Below, one piece after another: positions 1 to 11,538 of a stretch of DNA of 38,650 nucleotides (within the stretch, counting starts at the first letter, position 1; each line of letters begins with the position of its first letter). Under the pieces are notes generated by a model, which saw only the letters and a list, made by a program, of their open reading frames with translations, did not search any database and had not been told where the DNA came from. Source of the DNA: Prevotellaceae bacterium (GTDB lineage Bacteria > Bacteroidota > Bacteroidia > Bacteroidales > UBA932); the NCBI GenBank assembly GCA_031288865.1, contig JAITQN010000141.1, positions 1 through 38,650 of the forward strand, read 5' to 3'. A program made the translations under genes and the position numbers.

Positions 1-246
1 GTTCTCCCGGAGCGTCGCGGAAACCGAACACTGCAGTGTTTGTTCTCCCGGAGCGTCGCGGAAACCGAACACTGCAGTGTTTGTTCTCTCACGATGCGTG
101 GGACTCCGAACACTGCAGTGTTTGTTCTCTCACGATGCGTGGGACTCCGAACACTGCAGTGTTTGTTCTCCCACGACGCGTGGGACACCAAACAACTACT
201 CGTTTGTTCTCTCACGACGCGTGGGACATCAAACAACTACTCGTTT
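1..246. repeat. Six head-to-tail 41-bp tandem repeat units, in an AABBCC' pattern; may extend off the left edge
   Basis: Units 1-41 and 42-82 identical (gttctcccggagcgtcgcggaaaccgaacactgcagtgttt); 83-123 and 124-164 identical (gttctctcacgatgcgtgggactccgaacactgcagtgttt); 165-205 and 206-246 nearly identical (gttctcYcacgacgcgtgggacaYcaaacaactactcgttt). Confidence 0.97.
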
Positions 247-285
247 CAGTCCTACGCCTTGGGCGCGCGGTTGTGCCCCGCCCGA

Positions 286-300
286 GGGGGTATTGCCCCC
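286..300. other. GC hairpin GGGGG-TATTG-CCCCC between repeat array and promoter
   Basis: Perfect 5-bp stem with 5-nt loop. Confidence 0.6.
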
Positions 301-340
301 AATTTCATTAAAAAGTATGTGATTATTGCCCCTATTTTCG

Positions 341-348
341 TACCTTTG
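341..348 (+). promoter_or_regulatory. Bacteroidetes -7 box TACCTTTG upstream of the CsgG-like gene
   Basis: Matches TAnnTTTG, 26 nt before the ATG; -33 element not clear. Confidence 0.6.
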
Positions 349-373
349 CAAATCATATAAAAATTAATGGTCT

Positions 374-1306
374 ATGAAAATAAAAATTTTACTACTCTCT
401 ACCGTGTTGGTCGTAGCGCTCGTTTCGGGCTATGCCCAGGTCAAAGTCACGCAAGTGGAAGCACAGGTGCAGGCGCCTGCCGAAACGGAAAAAGTGTTGA
501 AGAGAAAAGTTGCCATTTCCCGCTTTTCTAACGAAACGCAGTACGGCAAAGGAATTTTCTACGACAAGGAAAACGACCCCATGGCGAAACAGGCGTTAGA
601 CATTCTGACAACCCGCCTTGCCGCTACCGGAAAGTTTATTTTGTTGGAACGCTCGGATATCGACAAAGCCATGTTTGAGGCGGAAGGCGCGGAGGCAAAG
701 CGTCCGGAGGTGCCGGCCGATTACATTATTGTGGGGTCTATCACGCAATTCGGGAGAAAGAACACCGGCGACGTAAACCTCATTTCGCGTGCCAAGACCC
801 AAACCGTAGAAGCGGCTGTCAGCCTTCGGTTGATAGATGTTTCGTCGGGACAGATTATTTATTCGGAAGAAGCCAAAGGGTCTGCCGAAACGAAATCAAA
901 AACGACATTCGGCGTCGGCGGTTCGGCCGATTTCGACGCCACGCTGAGCGATAAAGCTATCTCGGCCGCCATCTCCCAGCTCACCGAAAACATTATCAAC
1001 AACTGCATGGACAGGCCTTGGAAGGCTTACTTCCTGGTTGTAGACGACGGCGTTTATTACGTGTCGGGCGGGAAAACACAAGGCTTAAATGCGGGCGATT
1101 TGTTCATCGTAAAGGAAAAGGGGAAGTCTGTGAAAAATCCGCAAACAGGCCTGCAAATGGAGCTTCCCGGCAAGACGGCGGGGAAAATAAAAATCACGCT
1201 CACGGGCGGCGATACGGTAGATAACGAATTTTCCATTGCGGAATTTGTAGAAGGCGGAATTGATGAAACACAACTTTCAAAATACTATATAGAGGAGGCT
1301 AAATAA
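374..1306 (+). CDS. CsgG-family (curli assembly-like) secreted protein
   Basis: 310-aa ORF; signal peptide; KVAISRFSNETQYGKG...LLERSDIDKAMFEAE...ADYIIVGSITQFGRK is CsgG-like. Confidence 0.85.
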   Translation: MKIKILLLSTVLVVALVSGYAQVKVTQVEAQVQAPAETEKVLKRKVAISRFSNETQYGKGIFYDKENDPMAKQALDILTTRLAATGKFILLERSDIDKAMFEAEGAEAKRPEVPADYIIVGSITQFGRKNTGDVNLISRAKTQTVEAAVSLRLIDVSSGQIIYSEEAKGSAETKSKTTFGVGGSADFDATLSDKAISAAISQLTENIINNCMDRPWKAYFLVVDDGVYYVSGGKTQGLNAGDLFIVKEKGKSVKNPQTGLQMELPGKTAGKIKITLTGGDTVDNEFSIAEFVEGGIDETQLSKYYIEEAK

Positions 1307-1641
1307 TGAAAAAGATTATATCTATTATTCTTGCTGCATTAACGGTTGCTGCGTGTTCGGTTGGCAATGTAAGTCAGAGCGGAGGCGTGGATAATCAAGG
1401 CTACCTGCGATTTGTTCAGGGAGGCAGCACCGTGTATAGTGGCGGCGTCACGGTTACGCTTGACGACAACCCGCCATTTACGGCCAAGGTTGACAAAATT
1501 AAAAAACTGCGGGTGAAAGGCAACACGTATGCGGTGAAAACCGGTACCCGGCAATTGAAAGTGGAATATAAAGGAAAAATATTGTACGAAAAGAAAGTGA
1601 TTATAGCCACGCAAGAAACCAAACAAATCGACTTGCCATGA
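1306..1641 (+). CDS. Small lipoprotein of unknown function
   Basis: Lipobox LTVAACS; start overlaps upstream stop; co-directional with CsgG-like gene. Confidence 0.75.
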   Translation: MKKIISIILAALTVAACSVGNVSQSGGVDNQGYLRFVQGGSTVYSGGVTVTLDDNPPFTAKVDKIKKLRVKGNTYAVKTGTRQLKVEYKGKILYEKKVIIATQETKQIDLP

Positions 1642-1982
1642 GAACACTATTATTTATCGCATCATGCGGGCTGCTGCTTGCGGGCTGTGTATCCCAAAAG
1701 ACGCTCTACAACTGGGGAAAGTACCAGGAGGCGAGCTACAGCTATGTAAAAACCAACACGGATGACGACCTTGAAAAACTCCTGAAGGAGTATCAATACA
1801 TCATCGAGAACCAGAAAGGCGGCCGGCAAACCGTTCCGCCCGGAATTTATGCCGACTACGGATACTTGCTCGTCAAGCAAGGAAAGATAAAGGAAGGAAT
1901 AGCGCTGATGAAATTGGAGATAGCGTTATATCCCGAATCTGCGATGTTTATTGAAGGTATTATTAAACGATTGGAACAATGA
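1638..1982 (+). CDS. DUF4810-like lipoprotein
   Basis: Lipobox LLLAGCVSQKTLYNWGKYQEASY typical of DUF4810; ATGA overlap with previous gene. Confidence 0.8.
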   Translation: MRTLLFIASCGLLLAGCVSQKTLYNWGKYQEASYSYVKTNTDDDLEKLLKEYQYIIENQKGGRQTVPPGIYADYGYLLVKQGKIKEGIALMKLEIALYPESAMFIEGIIKRLEQ

Positions 1983-2659
1983 GAAAAATATTTTACATTC
2001 TGTTAGGCGGCTCGCTGCTGGTGCAGTCGTGTACGGTGTCAAAGCTGACCAAAGCCGAAGCGTATTCGAAAATGTATAGTGAGCGTCCGCTGTCTATTGC
2101 GGTGATGCCGCCCATTAACACGACCACCAATGTAGAGGCGAAGGAATTCTTCTACGTAACCCTGACGAGGACATTGTGCGAACAGGGCTACTATGTGGTT
2201 CCGTCGTTCTTATGCCTGGACCTCTATAGGACGGAAAGCGCATACGACGCCGAAAATTACGCGACAAGCCCGCTCGACAAATTCCGGACAATACTCGGCG
2301 CCGACGCCGCATTATTTACCTACATCACCGAGTGGAAAAAATCAACCCTCGGCAGTAATATAACCGTTACCATTGAATACGTGTTACGCTCTACCGTCAC
2401 GAACGAAACCATTTTCCGGCGTAAGGGAACGATTACCTACGACACGTCCGTTCAGGTGAGCGGCGCCGGCCTGCTTGGTGCGGTTGCCGGCTTAGCGGCT
2501 TCGGCCCTCAACACGGCTATGAGCGATTATGTTCCGGTGGCCAGGGCATGTAACGCGGCGGTCTTGTCGGACATGCCGGCCGGAAAATACAGTCCGTCCT
2601 ACGATGTAGACAAAACGCTGATAGCCGGACCGGCAGAAATCAAACAAACCGTTAAGTAA
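1979..2659 (+). CDS. DUF799 / GNA1162-like lipoprotein
   Basis: Lipobox LVQSCTVSK; RPLSIAVMPPINTTTNVEAKEFFYVTLTRTLCEQGYYVVP typical of DUF799; overlaps previous gene. Confidence 0.8.
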   Translation: MRKIFYILLGGSLLVQSCTVSKLTKAEAYSKMYSERPLSIAVMPPINTTTNVEAKEFFYVTLTRTLCEQGYYVVPSFLCLDLYRTESAYDAENYATSPLDKFRTILGADAALFTYITEWKKSTLGSNITVTIEYVLRSTVTNETIFRRKGTITYDTSVQVSGAGLLGAVAGLAASALNTAMSDYVPVARACNAAVLSDMPAGKYSPSYDVDKTLIAGPAEIKQTVK

Positions 2660-2776
2660 AAAAGAACAAGGGGTTTGACGTCCGCTACAAGTGGACACTC
2701 ACGCCACCCATCGGGGTGAGCATTTGCTGATACGTGGCTTTATACTTCCCCTAATTTTGCAACTTAATCCTAAAAA

Positions 2777-2805
2777 AAGGGTACAAAGACAAGCCTTGTA
2801 CCCTT
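2777..2805 (-). terminator. Intrinsic terminator of the rpoBC operon
   Basis: Perfect 10-bp stem AAGGGTACAA...TTGTACCCTT followed on the minus strand by a T-run (plus strand taaaaaaa). Confidence 0.85.
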
Positions 2806-2825
2806 CGTATGCTTTTAACCGCCTG

Positions 2826-5800
2826 CTATCGCGCGGCGGCTTTTTCTTTATCCCTGTCTCTGTCCCTGTCTCTGCTTTTCCGGCCGCTGCCTTCCGTCAT
2901 CCGTTGGTAATCCTCCATAGAGGCCACGATGATTTTGTCGATGTGCCGCATGCCGGTACCGGCGGGTATCTGGTGTCCGCAAATCACGTTTTCCTTCAAC
3001 CCTTCGAGGTTGTCTTCCTTGCCGTGAATGGCGGCTTCGCTCAGCACCTTGGTTGTTTCCTGAAAGGAAGCCGCCGACATGAAGCTGCTGGTGCGTAAAG
3101 CCGCGCGGGTAATACCCTGCAGCATTTGGCTCGAGGTGGCCGGCATGGCTTCGCGCGACTCTGCCGGTTTCAGGTCTTTCCGCCTCAGCTGTGAATTTTC
3201 GTCGCGCAGTTTGCGTGCGGTCACAATCTGTCCGGCTTTCAGGATTTGCGAGTTGCCCGGATCAACGATTACCCTCTTATCGTAGATGAAGTCGTTTTCC
3301 TGCATGAACTCCCACTTGTCCACCAATTGCTCGGCGAGGAAGCGGGTGTCGCCCGGGTCTACAATTTCCACCTTGCGCATCATTTGGCGTACGATTACTT
3401 CAAAGTGCTTGTCGTTGATTTTCACACCCTGCATGCGGTACACTTCCTGCACTTCGTTCACAATGTATTCCTGCACTTTGATGGGGCCCTGAATAGACAG
3501 GATATCGAGCGGCGTAATGGCGCCGTCGGATAGGGGCGTGCCTGCCCGCACGTAGTCGTTTTCCTGCACCAGTATTTGTTTTGAGAGCGGCACGAGGTAG
3601 CGTTTCTCGTCGCCGAGTTTCGAGCGCACCGCAATCTCGCGGTTCCCGCGTTTGATTTTTCCCATAATCACTTCGCCGTCGATTTCCGACACCACCGCCG
3701 GGTTGGAGGGGTTGCGGGCTTCGAAGAGTTCGGTAACGCGGGGCAAACCACCGGTGATGTCGCCCGACTTGCCCACGGCGCGCGGGATTTTCACCAGAAT
3801 TTGTCCGCCCGCTACTTTCTCGCCTTCGTTCACCACGATGTGGGCGCCCACCGGCAAGTTATACTGCTTAATCTCGTTCCCTTTGGTATCGAGGATGCGC
3901 ACCGCCGGGTTGCGCGATTTGTCGCGCGACTCGATGATTACTTTTTCGCGGTAGCGGGTTTGTTCGTCGGCCTCTTCGCGGAAAGTGACGCCTTCAATCA
4001 CGCTGTCGAATGCAATTTTACCCGCAAATTCGGAAATGATTACCGCATTGTAGGGATCCCATTCGCAAATCAAATCGCCTTTCTTCACGTTGGCGCCGTT
4101 GACGAAGTAGAGTTGTGCGCCGTAGGGCACGTTATGCTGATAAAGCGTAATGCCGGTGCTTTTGTCCACGATGCGCATTTCGGCCAACCGGCCAATCACG
4201 ATGTCAAATTCCACGCCTTCCTTGTTCGTGGTGTGCACCACGCGCAATTCGTCGATTTCGAGACGTCCGTCGTAACGTGCCACCAGCTTGTTGTCGGCGG
4301 CAATGCTCGACGCCGTACCCCCTACGTGGAATGTACGCAGGGTCAACTGCGTGCCCGGTTCGCCAATCGACTGTGCGGCGATCACCCCTACGGCTTCGCC
4401 CTGTTGCACCATGTGTCCTGTGGCGAGGTTGCGGCCGTAGCATTTGCTGCACACGCCTTTCTTCGATTCGCAGGTCAGCACCGAACGGATTTCAACCTGT
4501 TCAATCGGCGAGTCTTCGATAATCTGCGACACTTCTTCCGTAAATTCGTCGCCGGCGGCTACGATGAGTTCGCCCGAGAGCGGGTGATACACGTCGTGCA
4601 CGCTGGTGCGCCCGAGGATGCGTTCGTAGAGCGATTCCACCACCTCGTCTTTATTCTTGATGGCCGAAGCCACAAGGCCGCGCAAGGTGCCGCAGTCTTC
4701 TTCGTGGATAATTACGTCTTGCGACACGTCCACCAGACGGCGCGTAAGATAACCGGCGTCGGCTGTTTTCAGTGCGGTATCGGCCAACCCTTTCCGCGCG
4801 CCGTGTGTAGAGATAAAATACTCCAGCACCGACAAGCCTTCCTTGAAGTTCGAGAGAATCGGGTTCTCGATGATTTCGGCACTGGAGGCGCCCGATTTCT
4901 GAGGTTTCGCCATCAAACCGCGCATCCCCGAAAGCTGGCGGATTTGCTCCTTGGAACCCCGTGCGCCGGAGTCCAACATCATGTACACCGAGTTGAAGCC
5001 CTGCTTGTCACTCGACAGTTGTTTCAACACCGTTTGCGTAAGCTTGGCGTTGGTATGTGTCCAAATGTCGATAATCTGGTTATAGCGCTCGTTGTTGGTG
5101 ATAAAGCCCATGTTGTAGTTGTTCAACACCTCTTCCACTTCCTGATAGCCGTTTTCTACCAGCGTTTCCTTTTCGGAAGGAACAATCACGTCGTCGAGGT
5201 TGAACGACAGCCCGCCGCGGAATGCCATTTGGTATCCGAGGTCTTTGATGTCGTCGAGGAACTTGGCCGTCACAGCGATGCCGCCCAATTTAAGTACTTT
5301 GCCGATAATGTCGCGCAGCGATTTTTTAGTCAGCACTTCGTTGATGTATCCCGCTTCTTTCGGCACATACTGGTTAAAGAGTATGCGGCCTACAGTAGTT
5401 TCGATGAGTTCGTATTTTTCCGTATCGTCGGCTTGCGGCACTGCCGCACGTACTTTCACGATAGCATGCAGGTCAACGGCCTTTTCGTTGTAGGCGATAA
5501 CCGCTTCTTCCGTGCCGTAGAAAATGAGCCCTTCCCCTTTAGCGTCTTTGCGCGGCTTGGTGATGTAGTAAAGGCCCAACACCATGTCTTGCGACGGCAC
5601 CGTGATCGGCGCGCCGTTAGCCGGGTTCAGGATGTTGTGCGATCCGAGCATCAACAGTTGGGCTTCCAGAATAGCCGCATTGCCCAGCGGCAAGTGCACG
5701 GCCATTTGGTCACCGTCGAAGTCGGCGTTGAATGCGGTACACGACAGCGGGTGCAGCTGGATCGCCTTGCCTTCAATCAACTTCGGCTGAAAAGCCTGAA

Positions 5801-7136
5801 TCCCCAGCCGGTGGAGGGTCGGCGCACGGTTAAGCAGCACCGGGTGACCTTTCATCACGTTTTCCAGAATATCAAAAATCACCGGGTCTTTCCGGTCTAC
5901 GATCTTCTTGGCCGATTTCACGGTTTTCACAATGCCGCGTTCGATAAGTTTACGGATGACAAACGGCTTGTACAGTTCGGCGGCCATGTCTTTGGGCAAG
6001 CCGCATTCGTGCATTTTCAGTTCGGGACCCACCACGATAACCGAGCGTGCCGAGTAGTCTACCCGTTTACCCAAAAGGTTTTGGCGGAAGCGTCCCTGTT
6101 TCCCTTTCAAACTGTCGGAAAGTGATTTCAGGGCGCGGTTGGCTTCGGTTTTTACTGCGTTTGACTTGCGCGAATTGTCGAACAGAGAGTCTACCGCTTC
6201 CTGCAACATGCGTTTTTCATTCCGCAAAATCACTTCGGGCGCCTTGATTTCAATCAGGCGTTTGAGGCGGTTGTTGCGGATGATTACCCTGCGGTAAAGG
6301 TCGTTCAGGTCGGACGTGGCGAAACGTCCGCCGTCCAGCGGCACCAGCGGGCGCAAGTCGGGCGGGATGATCGGAACTACTTTCATAATCATCCACTCCG
6401 GTTTGTTGATGTCTTTCGACTCGCGGAATGCTTCCACCACGTTCAAGCGTTTCAGGGCTTCGGCGCGGCGTTGTTGCGACGTTTCGGTGTCGGCTTTGTG
6501 GCGCAAATCATACGACAAGTCATCGAGGTTAAGCCGCTTCAACATGGAGTAGATGGCTTCCGCCCCCATGCCTGCAATGAATTTGTCGGGATGTTCGTCG
6601 TCGAGCAATTGATTGTCTTTCGGCAACTCCTCCATGATTTGGAGGTATTCGTCTTCCGACAGGAAATCGTATTCCTTAATGCCCTCCGAGGCTTTTATGC
6701 CCGGCTGGATAACCACATAACGTTCGTAATAAATAATAGCTTCCAGTTTTTTGGAAGGAATACCCAACAAATAGGCAATTTTATTCGGTGTAGAGCGGAA
6801 ATACCAGATGTGCGCCACCGGAACCACTAATGAAATGTGGCCAGTACGCTCGCGACGCACTTTCTTCTCGGTTACTTCAACACCGCAGCGGTCGCACACA
6901 ATACCGCGATAACGGATGCGCTTGTATTTACCGCAGTGACATTCGTAATCCTTGATGGGACCAAAAATACGCTCGCAGAACAAACCGTCGCGTTCGGGCT
7001 TGTAGGTACGGTAGTTGATGGTTTCAGGTTTCAGCACTTCTCCGCTCGAGTGTTCCAGAATCTCTTCGGGCGACGCCAAGCTAATCGTTATCTTGTTGAA
7101 GTTTGTTTTTTGCTTACTTGCTTTTTTTTGTGACAT
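2826..7136 (-). CDS. rpoC: DNA-directed RNA polymerase subunit beta'
   Basis: 1436-aa [26 protein letters not shown] zinc finger; [14 protein letters not shown] active site. Confidence 0.99.
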   Translation of the reverse strand: MSQKKASKQKTNFNKITISLASPEEILEHSSGEVLKPETINYRTYKPERDGLFCERIFGPIKDYECHCGKYKRIRYRGIVCDRCGVEVTEKKVRRERTGHISLVVPVAHIWYFRSTPNKIAYLLGIPSKKLEAIIYYERYVVIQPGIKASEGIKEYDFLSEDEYLQIMEELPKDNQLLDDEHPDKFIAGMGAEAIYSMLKRLNLDDLSYDLRHKADTETSQQRRAEALKRLNVVEAFRESKDINKPEWMIMKVVPIIPPDLRPLVPLDGGRFATSDLNDLYRRVIIRNNRLKRLIEIKAPEVILRNEKRMLQEAVDSLFDNSRKSNAVKTEANRALKSLSDSLKGKQGRFRQNLLGKRVDYSARSVIVVGPELKMHECGLPKDMAAELYKPFVIRKLIERGIVKTVKSAKKIVDRKDPVIFDILENVMKGHPVLLNRAPTLHRLGIQAFQPKLIEGKAIQLHPLSCTAFNADFDGDQMAVHLPLGNAAILEAQLLMLGSHNILNPANGAPITVPSQDMVLGLYYITKPRKDAKGEGLIFYGTEEAVIAYNEKAVDLHAIVKVRAAVPQADDTEKYELIETTVGRILFNQYVPKEAGYINEVLTKKSLRDIIGKVLKLGGIAVTAKFLDDIKDLGYQMAFRGGLSFNLDDVIVPSEKETLVENGYQEVEEVLNNYNMGFITNNERYNQIIDIWTHTNAKLTQTVLKQLSSDKQGFNSVYMMLDSGARGSKEQIRQLSGMRGLMAKPQKSGASSAEIIENPILSNFKEGLSVLEYFISTHGARKGLADTALKTADAGYLTRRLVDVSQDVIIHEEDCGTLRGLVASAIKNKDEVVESLYERILGRTSVHDVYHPLSGELIVAAGDEFTEEVSQIIEDSPIEQVEIRSVLTCESKKGVCSKCYGRNLATGHMVQQGEAVGVIAAQSIGEPGTQLTLRTFHVGGTASSIAADNKLVARYDGRLEIDELRVVHTTNKEGVEFDIVIGRLAEMRIVDKSTGITLYQHNVPYGAQLYFVNGANVKKGDLICEWDPYNAVIISEFAGKIAFDSVIEGVTFREEADEQTRYREKVIIESRDKSRNPAVRILDTKGNEIKQYNLPVGAHIVVNEGEKVAGGQILVKIPRAVGKSGDITGGLPRVTELFEARNPSNPAVVSEIDGEVIMGKIKRGNREIAVRSKLGDEKRYLVPLSKQILVQENDYVRAGTPLSDGAITPLDILSIQGPIKVQEYIVNEVQEVYRMQGVKINDKHFEVIVRQMMRKVEIVDPGDTRFLAEQLVDKWEFMQENDFIYDKRVIVDPGNSQILKAGQIVTARKLRDENSQLRRKDLKPAESREAMPATSSQMLQGITRAALRTSSFMSAASFQETTKVLSEAAIHGKEDNLEGLKENVICGHQIPAGTGMRHIDKIIVASMEDYQRMTEGSGRKSRDRDRDRDKEKAAAR

Positions 7137-7175
7137 ATCGGTATGTTCTTCTATTTACAAATTAAATATTAAAAA

Positions 7176-10100
7176 TTACTCCATGCGGAGGTTCAAGCCC
7201 AATCCGCGCAGTTCATGCAAAATTACATTGAGCGCTTCGGGGATGCCGGGTTGCGGCATCGGGTCGCCTTTCACAATAGATTCGTAAGCGCGTGAACGTC
7301 CCAACACGTCGTCCGACTTCACGGTAAGGATTTCCTGCAGGACATTGGAAGCGCCGAACGCTTCAATAGCCCACACTTCCATTTCTCCGAAACGCTGCCC
7401 GCCGAACTGCGCCTTACCGCCAAGCGGCTGCTGCGTGATGAGCGAGTATGGCCCGATAGAACGCGCGTGCATTTTATCGTCAACCATGTGCCCGAGTTTC
7501 AACATGTAGATAATCCCCACGGTGGCGGGCTGGTCAAACAGTTCGCCCGTTCCTCCGTCGCGCAGGTAAGTTTTCCCGTATTTCGGGATACCGGCTTTCT
7601 CCGTGTATTCGGTAATTTCTTCGAGGCTTGCACCGTCAAAGATAGGCGTGCTGAATTTCACTCCTAACTCTTTTCCGGCCCATCCCAGCACGGTTTCGTA
7701 AATCTGCCCGAGGTTCATCCGCGAAGGCACGCCAAGCGGGTTCAGCACAATGTCTACGGTAGAGCCGTCTTCGAGGAACGGCATATCTTCGTCGCGCACC
7801 ACTTTGGCCACAATCCCTTTGTTTCCGTGGCGTCCCGCCATTTTATCACCTACTTTGATTTTACGTTTCTTGGCCACATACACTTTAGCCAGCTGTATAA
7901 TCCCGCTCGGCAACTCGTCGCCAATCGTGATGTTGTATTTGATACGCTTCACTTCGGCGTCCATTTCCTTGTACTTGATCAGGTAATTGTTGATTACCTG
8001 TTTCACCATCGTGTTCGTTTCCTTGTCGGTCGTCCACTTGTTGGGATTGATGTTCTCGTAATCGAGGTTGCCGAGCAGGCGCCCTGTAAATTTCGTGCTC
8101 TTGCTGATTATTTCCACGCCGTAAAGGTCGGAGATGGCTTGCGACACCTTTCCTTCGAGCAGTTTCGACAATTTATCAAACAGCACGTCTTTCAGTATGC
8201 GCACTTTCTTTTCAAAATCATCGTCCACCTTCTGCATTTGGGCTTTGCCCTGTTGCTTACCTTTCTTTCCCGGGTCTTTCATTACACGCGAGAACAGGCG
8301 GCGTTCGATAATCGTGCCGTGCAGCGACGGAGATGCCTTTAGCGAGGCGTCTTTCACGTCGCCGGCCTTGTCGCCGAAAATGGCGCGCAGCAGTTTCTCT
8401 TCGGGCGAAGGATCGCTTTCCCCTTTGGGCGTAATCTTGCCAATGAGCACATCGCCGGGTTCCACGTTCGCACCGATGCGGATAATACCGTTTTCGTCGA
8501 GGTTGCGGGTGGCTTCTTCGCTCACGTTGGGGATATCGTTGGTCAGTTCTTCCAATCCGCGTTTGGTGTCGCGCACTTCCATGATGTATTCGTCCACGTG
8601 CACGGAAGTGAATATGTCTTCCCGCACCAGCCGTTCCGACAGCACGATGGCGTCTTCAAAGTTGTAGCCCTTCCATGGCATGAAAGCCACTTTGAGGTTA
8701 TTGCCCAACGCCAGTTCGCCATTTTGCGTGCCGTAGCCTTCGGTCATGATTTGTCCGGCGGCCACCTTGTCACCCTTGCGTACCAAGGGGCGCAGGTTGA
8801 TGCTGGTGTTCTGGTTGGTCTTGCGGTAAATCGGTAATTTATATGTCGTCACATCCTGGTCGAAGCTCACGAAGCGTTCGTTTTCGGAGCGTTCATACTT
8901 CACATGGATTTCGTTGGCGTCTACATACACCACTTCGCCTTTGCCGGCAGCGGAAATTTGCGTACGGCTGTCGCGGGCCACCATGGCTTCGAGGCCTGTT
9001 CCCACAACAGGCGCTTCCGGACGGATGAGCGGCACGGCTTGCCGCATCATGTTCGAGCCCATGAGTGCGCGGTTGGCGTCGTCGTGTTCGAGGAAAGGAA
9101 TGAGCGAAGCCGCGATAGAAGCGATTTGGTTGGGCGCTACGTCCATCAGGTTCACCTCTTCCTTGCCCACTACCGGATAGTCGGCTTCGTACCGGCATTT
9201 GATGCGATCTTCGTCGATTTCGCCGTCGGTCGTCACTTTAGCATTGGCTTGCGCCACCATTTTTTCTTCCTCTTCTTCGGCGCTCATATATACCACGCCC
9301 TTGTCGGAGAGGTCTACATGGCCCTTCTCCACTTTCCGGTAGGGCGTTTCAATAAATCCCAACGGATTGATGCGGGCATACACGCACAGCGACGAAATCA
9401 ACCCGATGTTCGGACCTTCGGGCGTTTCAATCGGACACAAACGTCCGTAGTGCGTATAGTGCACGTCGCGCACTTCGAAGCCTGCACGCTCGCGCGACAG
9501 ACCGCCCGGCCCCAGCGCCGACATACGGCGCTTGTGCGTCATCTCGGCCAATGGGTTGGTCTGATCCATGAACTGCGATAACTGGCTGGTGCCGAAGAAT
9601 GAGTTAATCACCGACGACAACGTCTTGGCGTTAATCAAATCAATAGGTGTAAACACTTCGTTGTCGCGCACGTTCATCCGTTCGCGGATGGTACGCGACA
9701 TGCGCGCCAAACCCACGCCGAACTGGTTGGCCAACTGTTCGCCCACCGTGCGTACGCGGCGGTTGCTCAAGTGGTCGATATCGTCTACGTCGGCCTTTGA
9801 GTTAATCAGCTGGATCAGGTGTTGAATAATCGCAATAATGTCTTCTTTTGTCAAGACCCGCACGTCGGAGCCGGTGTGCAGGTTGAGTTTCCGGTTCAAC
9901 CGGAAGCGGCCTACCTGTCCCAGGTCGTAGCGTTTGTCGGAGAAAAACAGTTTGTCAATCACATCGCGCGCTGTGGCCTCGTCGGGCGGTTCCGAGTTGC
10001 GGAGCTGGCGGTAAATGTAAACCACCGCTTCCTTTTCGGAGTTACACGGGTCTTTTTGCAGCGTGTTATGGATAATCGCGTAGTCGCTCACGTTGGCGTC

Positions 10101-10994
10101 TTCCTTATGCAACAGGATAGCCGGAGCGCCCGACTCAATGATTTGGTCGATGTGCCCTTCTTCCAGCACGGTTTCGCGGTCAATAACAATTTCGTTGCGC
10201 TCAATGGATACGACTTCACCGGTATCTTCGTCCACAAAGTCCTCAATCCACGATTTGAGCACGCGGGCGGCGAGTTTGCGGCCTACTACTTTTTTTAGGT
10301 TCGTTTTGTTGACTTTGATTTCATCGGCCAAACCGAATATTTCCAATATATCTTTATCGCTCTCGTAGCCGATTGCGCGAAGCAAGGTGGTTACGGGCAA
10401 TTTCTTTTTACGATCAATGTAGGCATACATCACGTTATTGATGTCCGTGGCAAATTCAATCCACGAACCTTTAAACGGAATGATACGCGCCGAGTAGAGT
10501 TTTGTGCCGTTGGCGTGGAGGCTCTGCCCGAAAAACACGCCGGGCGAACGGTGCAGCTGCGACACCACCACGCGCTCGGAACCGTTGATGATAAAGGTTC
10601 CGAAAGGAGTCATATAGGGAACTGTGCCCAAATACACGTCCTGGATTACCGTATCGAAATCCTCGTGTTCGGGGTCGGTACAGTAGAGTTTGAGCTTCGC
10701 CTTCAAGGGTACGCTGTAGGTCAGCCCGCGGTCGAGGCATTCCTCGATGGAGTAACGCGGCGGGTCTACAAAGTAGTCCATGAATTCGAGCACGAAGTTA
10801 TTACGGGTATCCGTAATGGGAAAGTTTTCCTGAAAAACTTTAAAAAGGCCTTCGTTCTTGCGATTTTCCGACGTGGTTTCGAGTTGGAAAAAATCATGGA
10901 ACGATTTTAACTGGATTTCCAGAAAGTCGGGATAATTAAGCCGATTCTGTGAGGAAGCGAAGTTAACACGCTGATTCGTATTTGTTTGCGACAT
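7176..10994 (-). CDS. rpoB: DNA-directed RNA polymerase subunit beta
   Basis: 1272-aa [71 protein letters not shown]. Confidence 0.99.
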   Translation of the reverse strand: MSQTNTNQRVNFASSQNRLNYPDFLEIQLKSFHDFFQLETTSENRKNEGLFKVFQENFPITDTRNNFVLEFMDYFVDPPRYSIEECLDRGLTYSVPLKAKLKLYCTDPEHEDFDTVIQDVYLGTVPYMTPFGTFIINGSERVVVSQLHRSPGVFFGQSLHANGTKLYSARIIPFKGSWIEFATDINNVMYAYIDRKKKLPVTTLLRAIGYESDKDILEIFGLADEIKVNKTNLKKVVGRKLAARVLKSWIEDFVDEDTGEVVSIERNEIVIDRETVLEEGHIDQIIESGAPAILLHKEDANVSDYAIIHNTLQKDPCNSEKEAVVYIYRQLRNSEPPDEATARDVIDKLFFSDKRYDLGQVGRFRLNRKLNLHTGSDVRVLTKEDIIAIIQHLIQLINSKADVDDIDHLSNRRVRTVGEQLANQFGVGLARMSRTIRERMNVRDNEVFTPIDLINAKTLSSVINSFFGTSQLSQFMDQTNPLAEMTHKRRMSALGPGGLSRERAGFEVRDVHYTHYGRLCPIETPEGPNIGLISSLCVYARINPLGFIETPYRKVEKGHVDLSDKGVVYMSAEEEEEKMVAQANAKVTTDGEIDEDRIKCRYEADYPVVGKEEVNLMDVAPNQIASIAASLIPFLEHDDANRALMGSNMMRQAVPLIRPEAPVVGTGLEAMVARDSRTQISAAGKGEVVYVDANEIHVKYERSENERFVSFDQDVTTYKLPIYRKTNQNTSINLRPLVRKGDKVAAGQIMTEGYGTQNGELALGNNLKVAFMPWKGYNFEDAIVLSERLVREDIFTSVHVDEYIMEVRDTKRGLEELTNDIPNVSEEATRNLDENGIIRIGANVEPGDVLIGKITPKGESDPSPEEKLLRAIFGDKAGDVKDASLKASPSLHGTIIERRLFSRVMKDPGKKGKQQGKAQMQKVDDDFEKKVRILKDVLFDKLSKLLEGKVSQAISDLYGVEIISKSTKFTGRLLGNLDYENINPNKWTTDKETNTMVKQVINNYLIKYKEMDAEVKRIKYNITIGDELPSGIIQLAKVYVAKKRKIKVGDKMAGRHGNKGIVAKVVRDEDMPFLEDGSTVDIVLNPLGVPSRMNLGQIYETVLGWAGKELGVKFSTPIFDGASLEEITEYTEKAGIPKYGKTYLRDGGTGELFDQPATVGIIYMLKLGHMVDDKMHARSIGPYSLITQQPLGGKAQFGGQRFGEMEVWAIEAFGASNVLQEILTVKSDDVLGRSRAYESIVKGDPMPQPGIPEALNVILHELRGLGLNLRME

Positions 10995-11041
10995 CGTATT
11001 CGTATTGGTTGAAAAATAAACTATAAAAACGACAAAAAGGC

Positions 11042-11064
11042 TTAGAACCCGAAGCGGATTCTAA
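11042..11064 (-). promoter_or_regulatory. Possible attenuator hairpin between rplL and rpoB
   Basis: TTAGAAcCCG-AAG-CGGaTTCTAA stem followed on the minus strand by CCTTTTTG. Confidence 0.5.
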
Positions 11065-11100
11065 ACCTGTGTGATGTTCCCGAACACCGGGGCGAGAAAT

Positions 11101-11475
11101 TTATTTGATCTCAACTTCTCCGCCCGCTTCTTCGAGTTGTGCCTTAACTTGTTCTGCTTCGGCCTTTGAAACCTTTTCCTTTATCGGTTTAGGAGCGGCG
11201 TCTACCAAGTCTTTAGCTTCTTTCAAGCCGAGCCCGGTTATGTCCTTCACTACTTTTACGATTTGCAATTTAGCCTGTCCGGGTGATTTCAAAATCACAT
11301 CGAATGCTGTTTGTTCCGCCGCGGCAGCTTCGCCGCCGGCAGCGGGAGCAGCCACAGCCACAGCTGCAGCAGCAGGCTCAATGCCGTATTCTTCTTTCAA
11401 GATCGTAGCTAATTCCTGTACTTCTTTTACAGTCAGATTAACCAACTCTTCTGCAAATTTTTTAATGTCTGCCAT
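11101..11475 (-). CDS. rplL: 50S ribosomal protein L7/L12
   Basis: Alanine-rich hinge and [20 protein letters not shown]. Confidence 0.98.
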   Translation of the reverse strand: MADIKKFAEELVNLTVKEVQELATILKEEYGIEPAAAAVAVAAPAAGGEAAAAEQTAFDVILKSPGQAKLQIVKVVKDITGLGLKEAKDLVDAAPKPIKEKVSKAEAEQVKAQLEEAGGEVEIK

Positions 11476-11538
11476 GATATTTTATTATTGTTATTTGTTA
11501 ATACTTTTTTTATTTAGCGAATCTTTCGCTGGTTCAAT

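Noticed and set aside
1-246. CRISPR array
   Set aside because: Units are contiguous 41-bp tandem repeats with no unique spacers, and no cas genes are present.
36-360. ORFs across the 41-bp repeats (91, 106 and 81 aa)
   Set aside because: The 41-bp period shifts frame each unit; all three frames are open only because the repeat lacks stops. No recognisable protein features.
3801-6125. 774-aa plus-strand ORF opposite rpoC (and similar long antisense ORFs opposite rpoB, tuf, thrA and pgm)
   Set aside because: Antisense to strongly conserved genes; composition (H/F/V-rich) is typical of GC-biased shadow ORFs.
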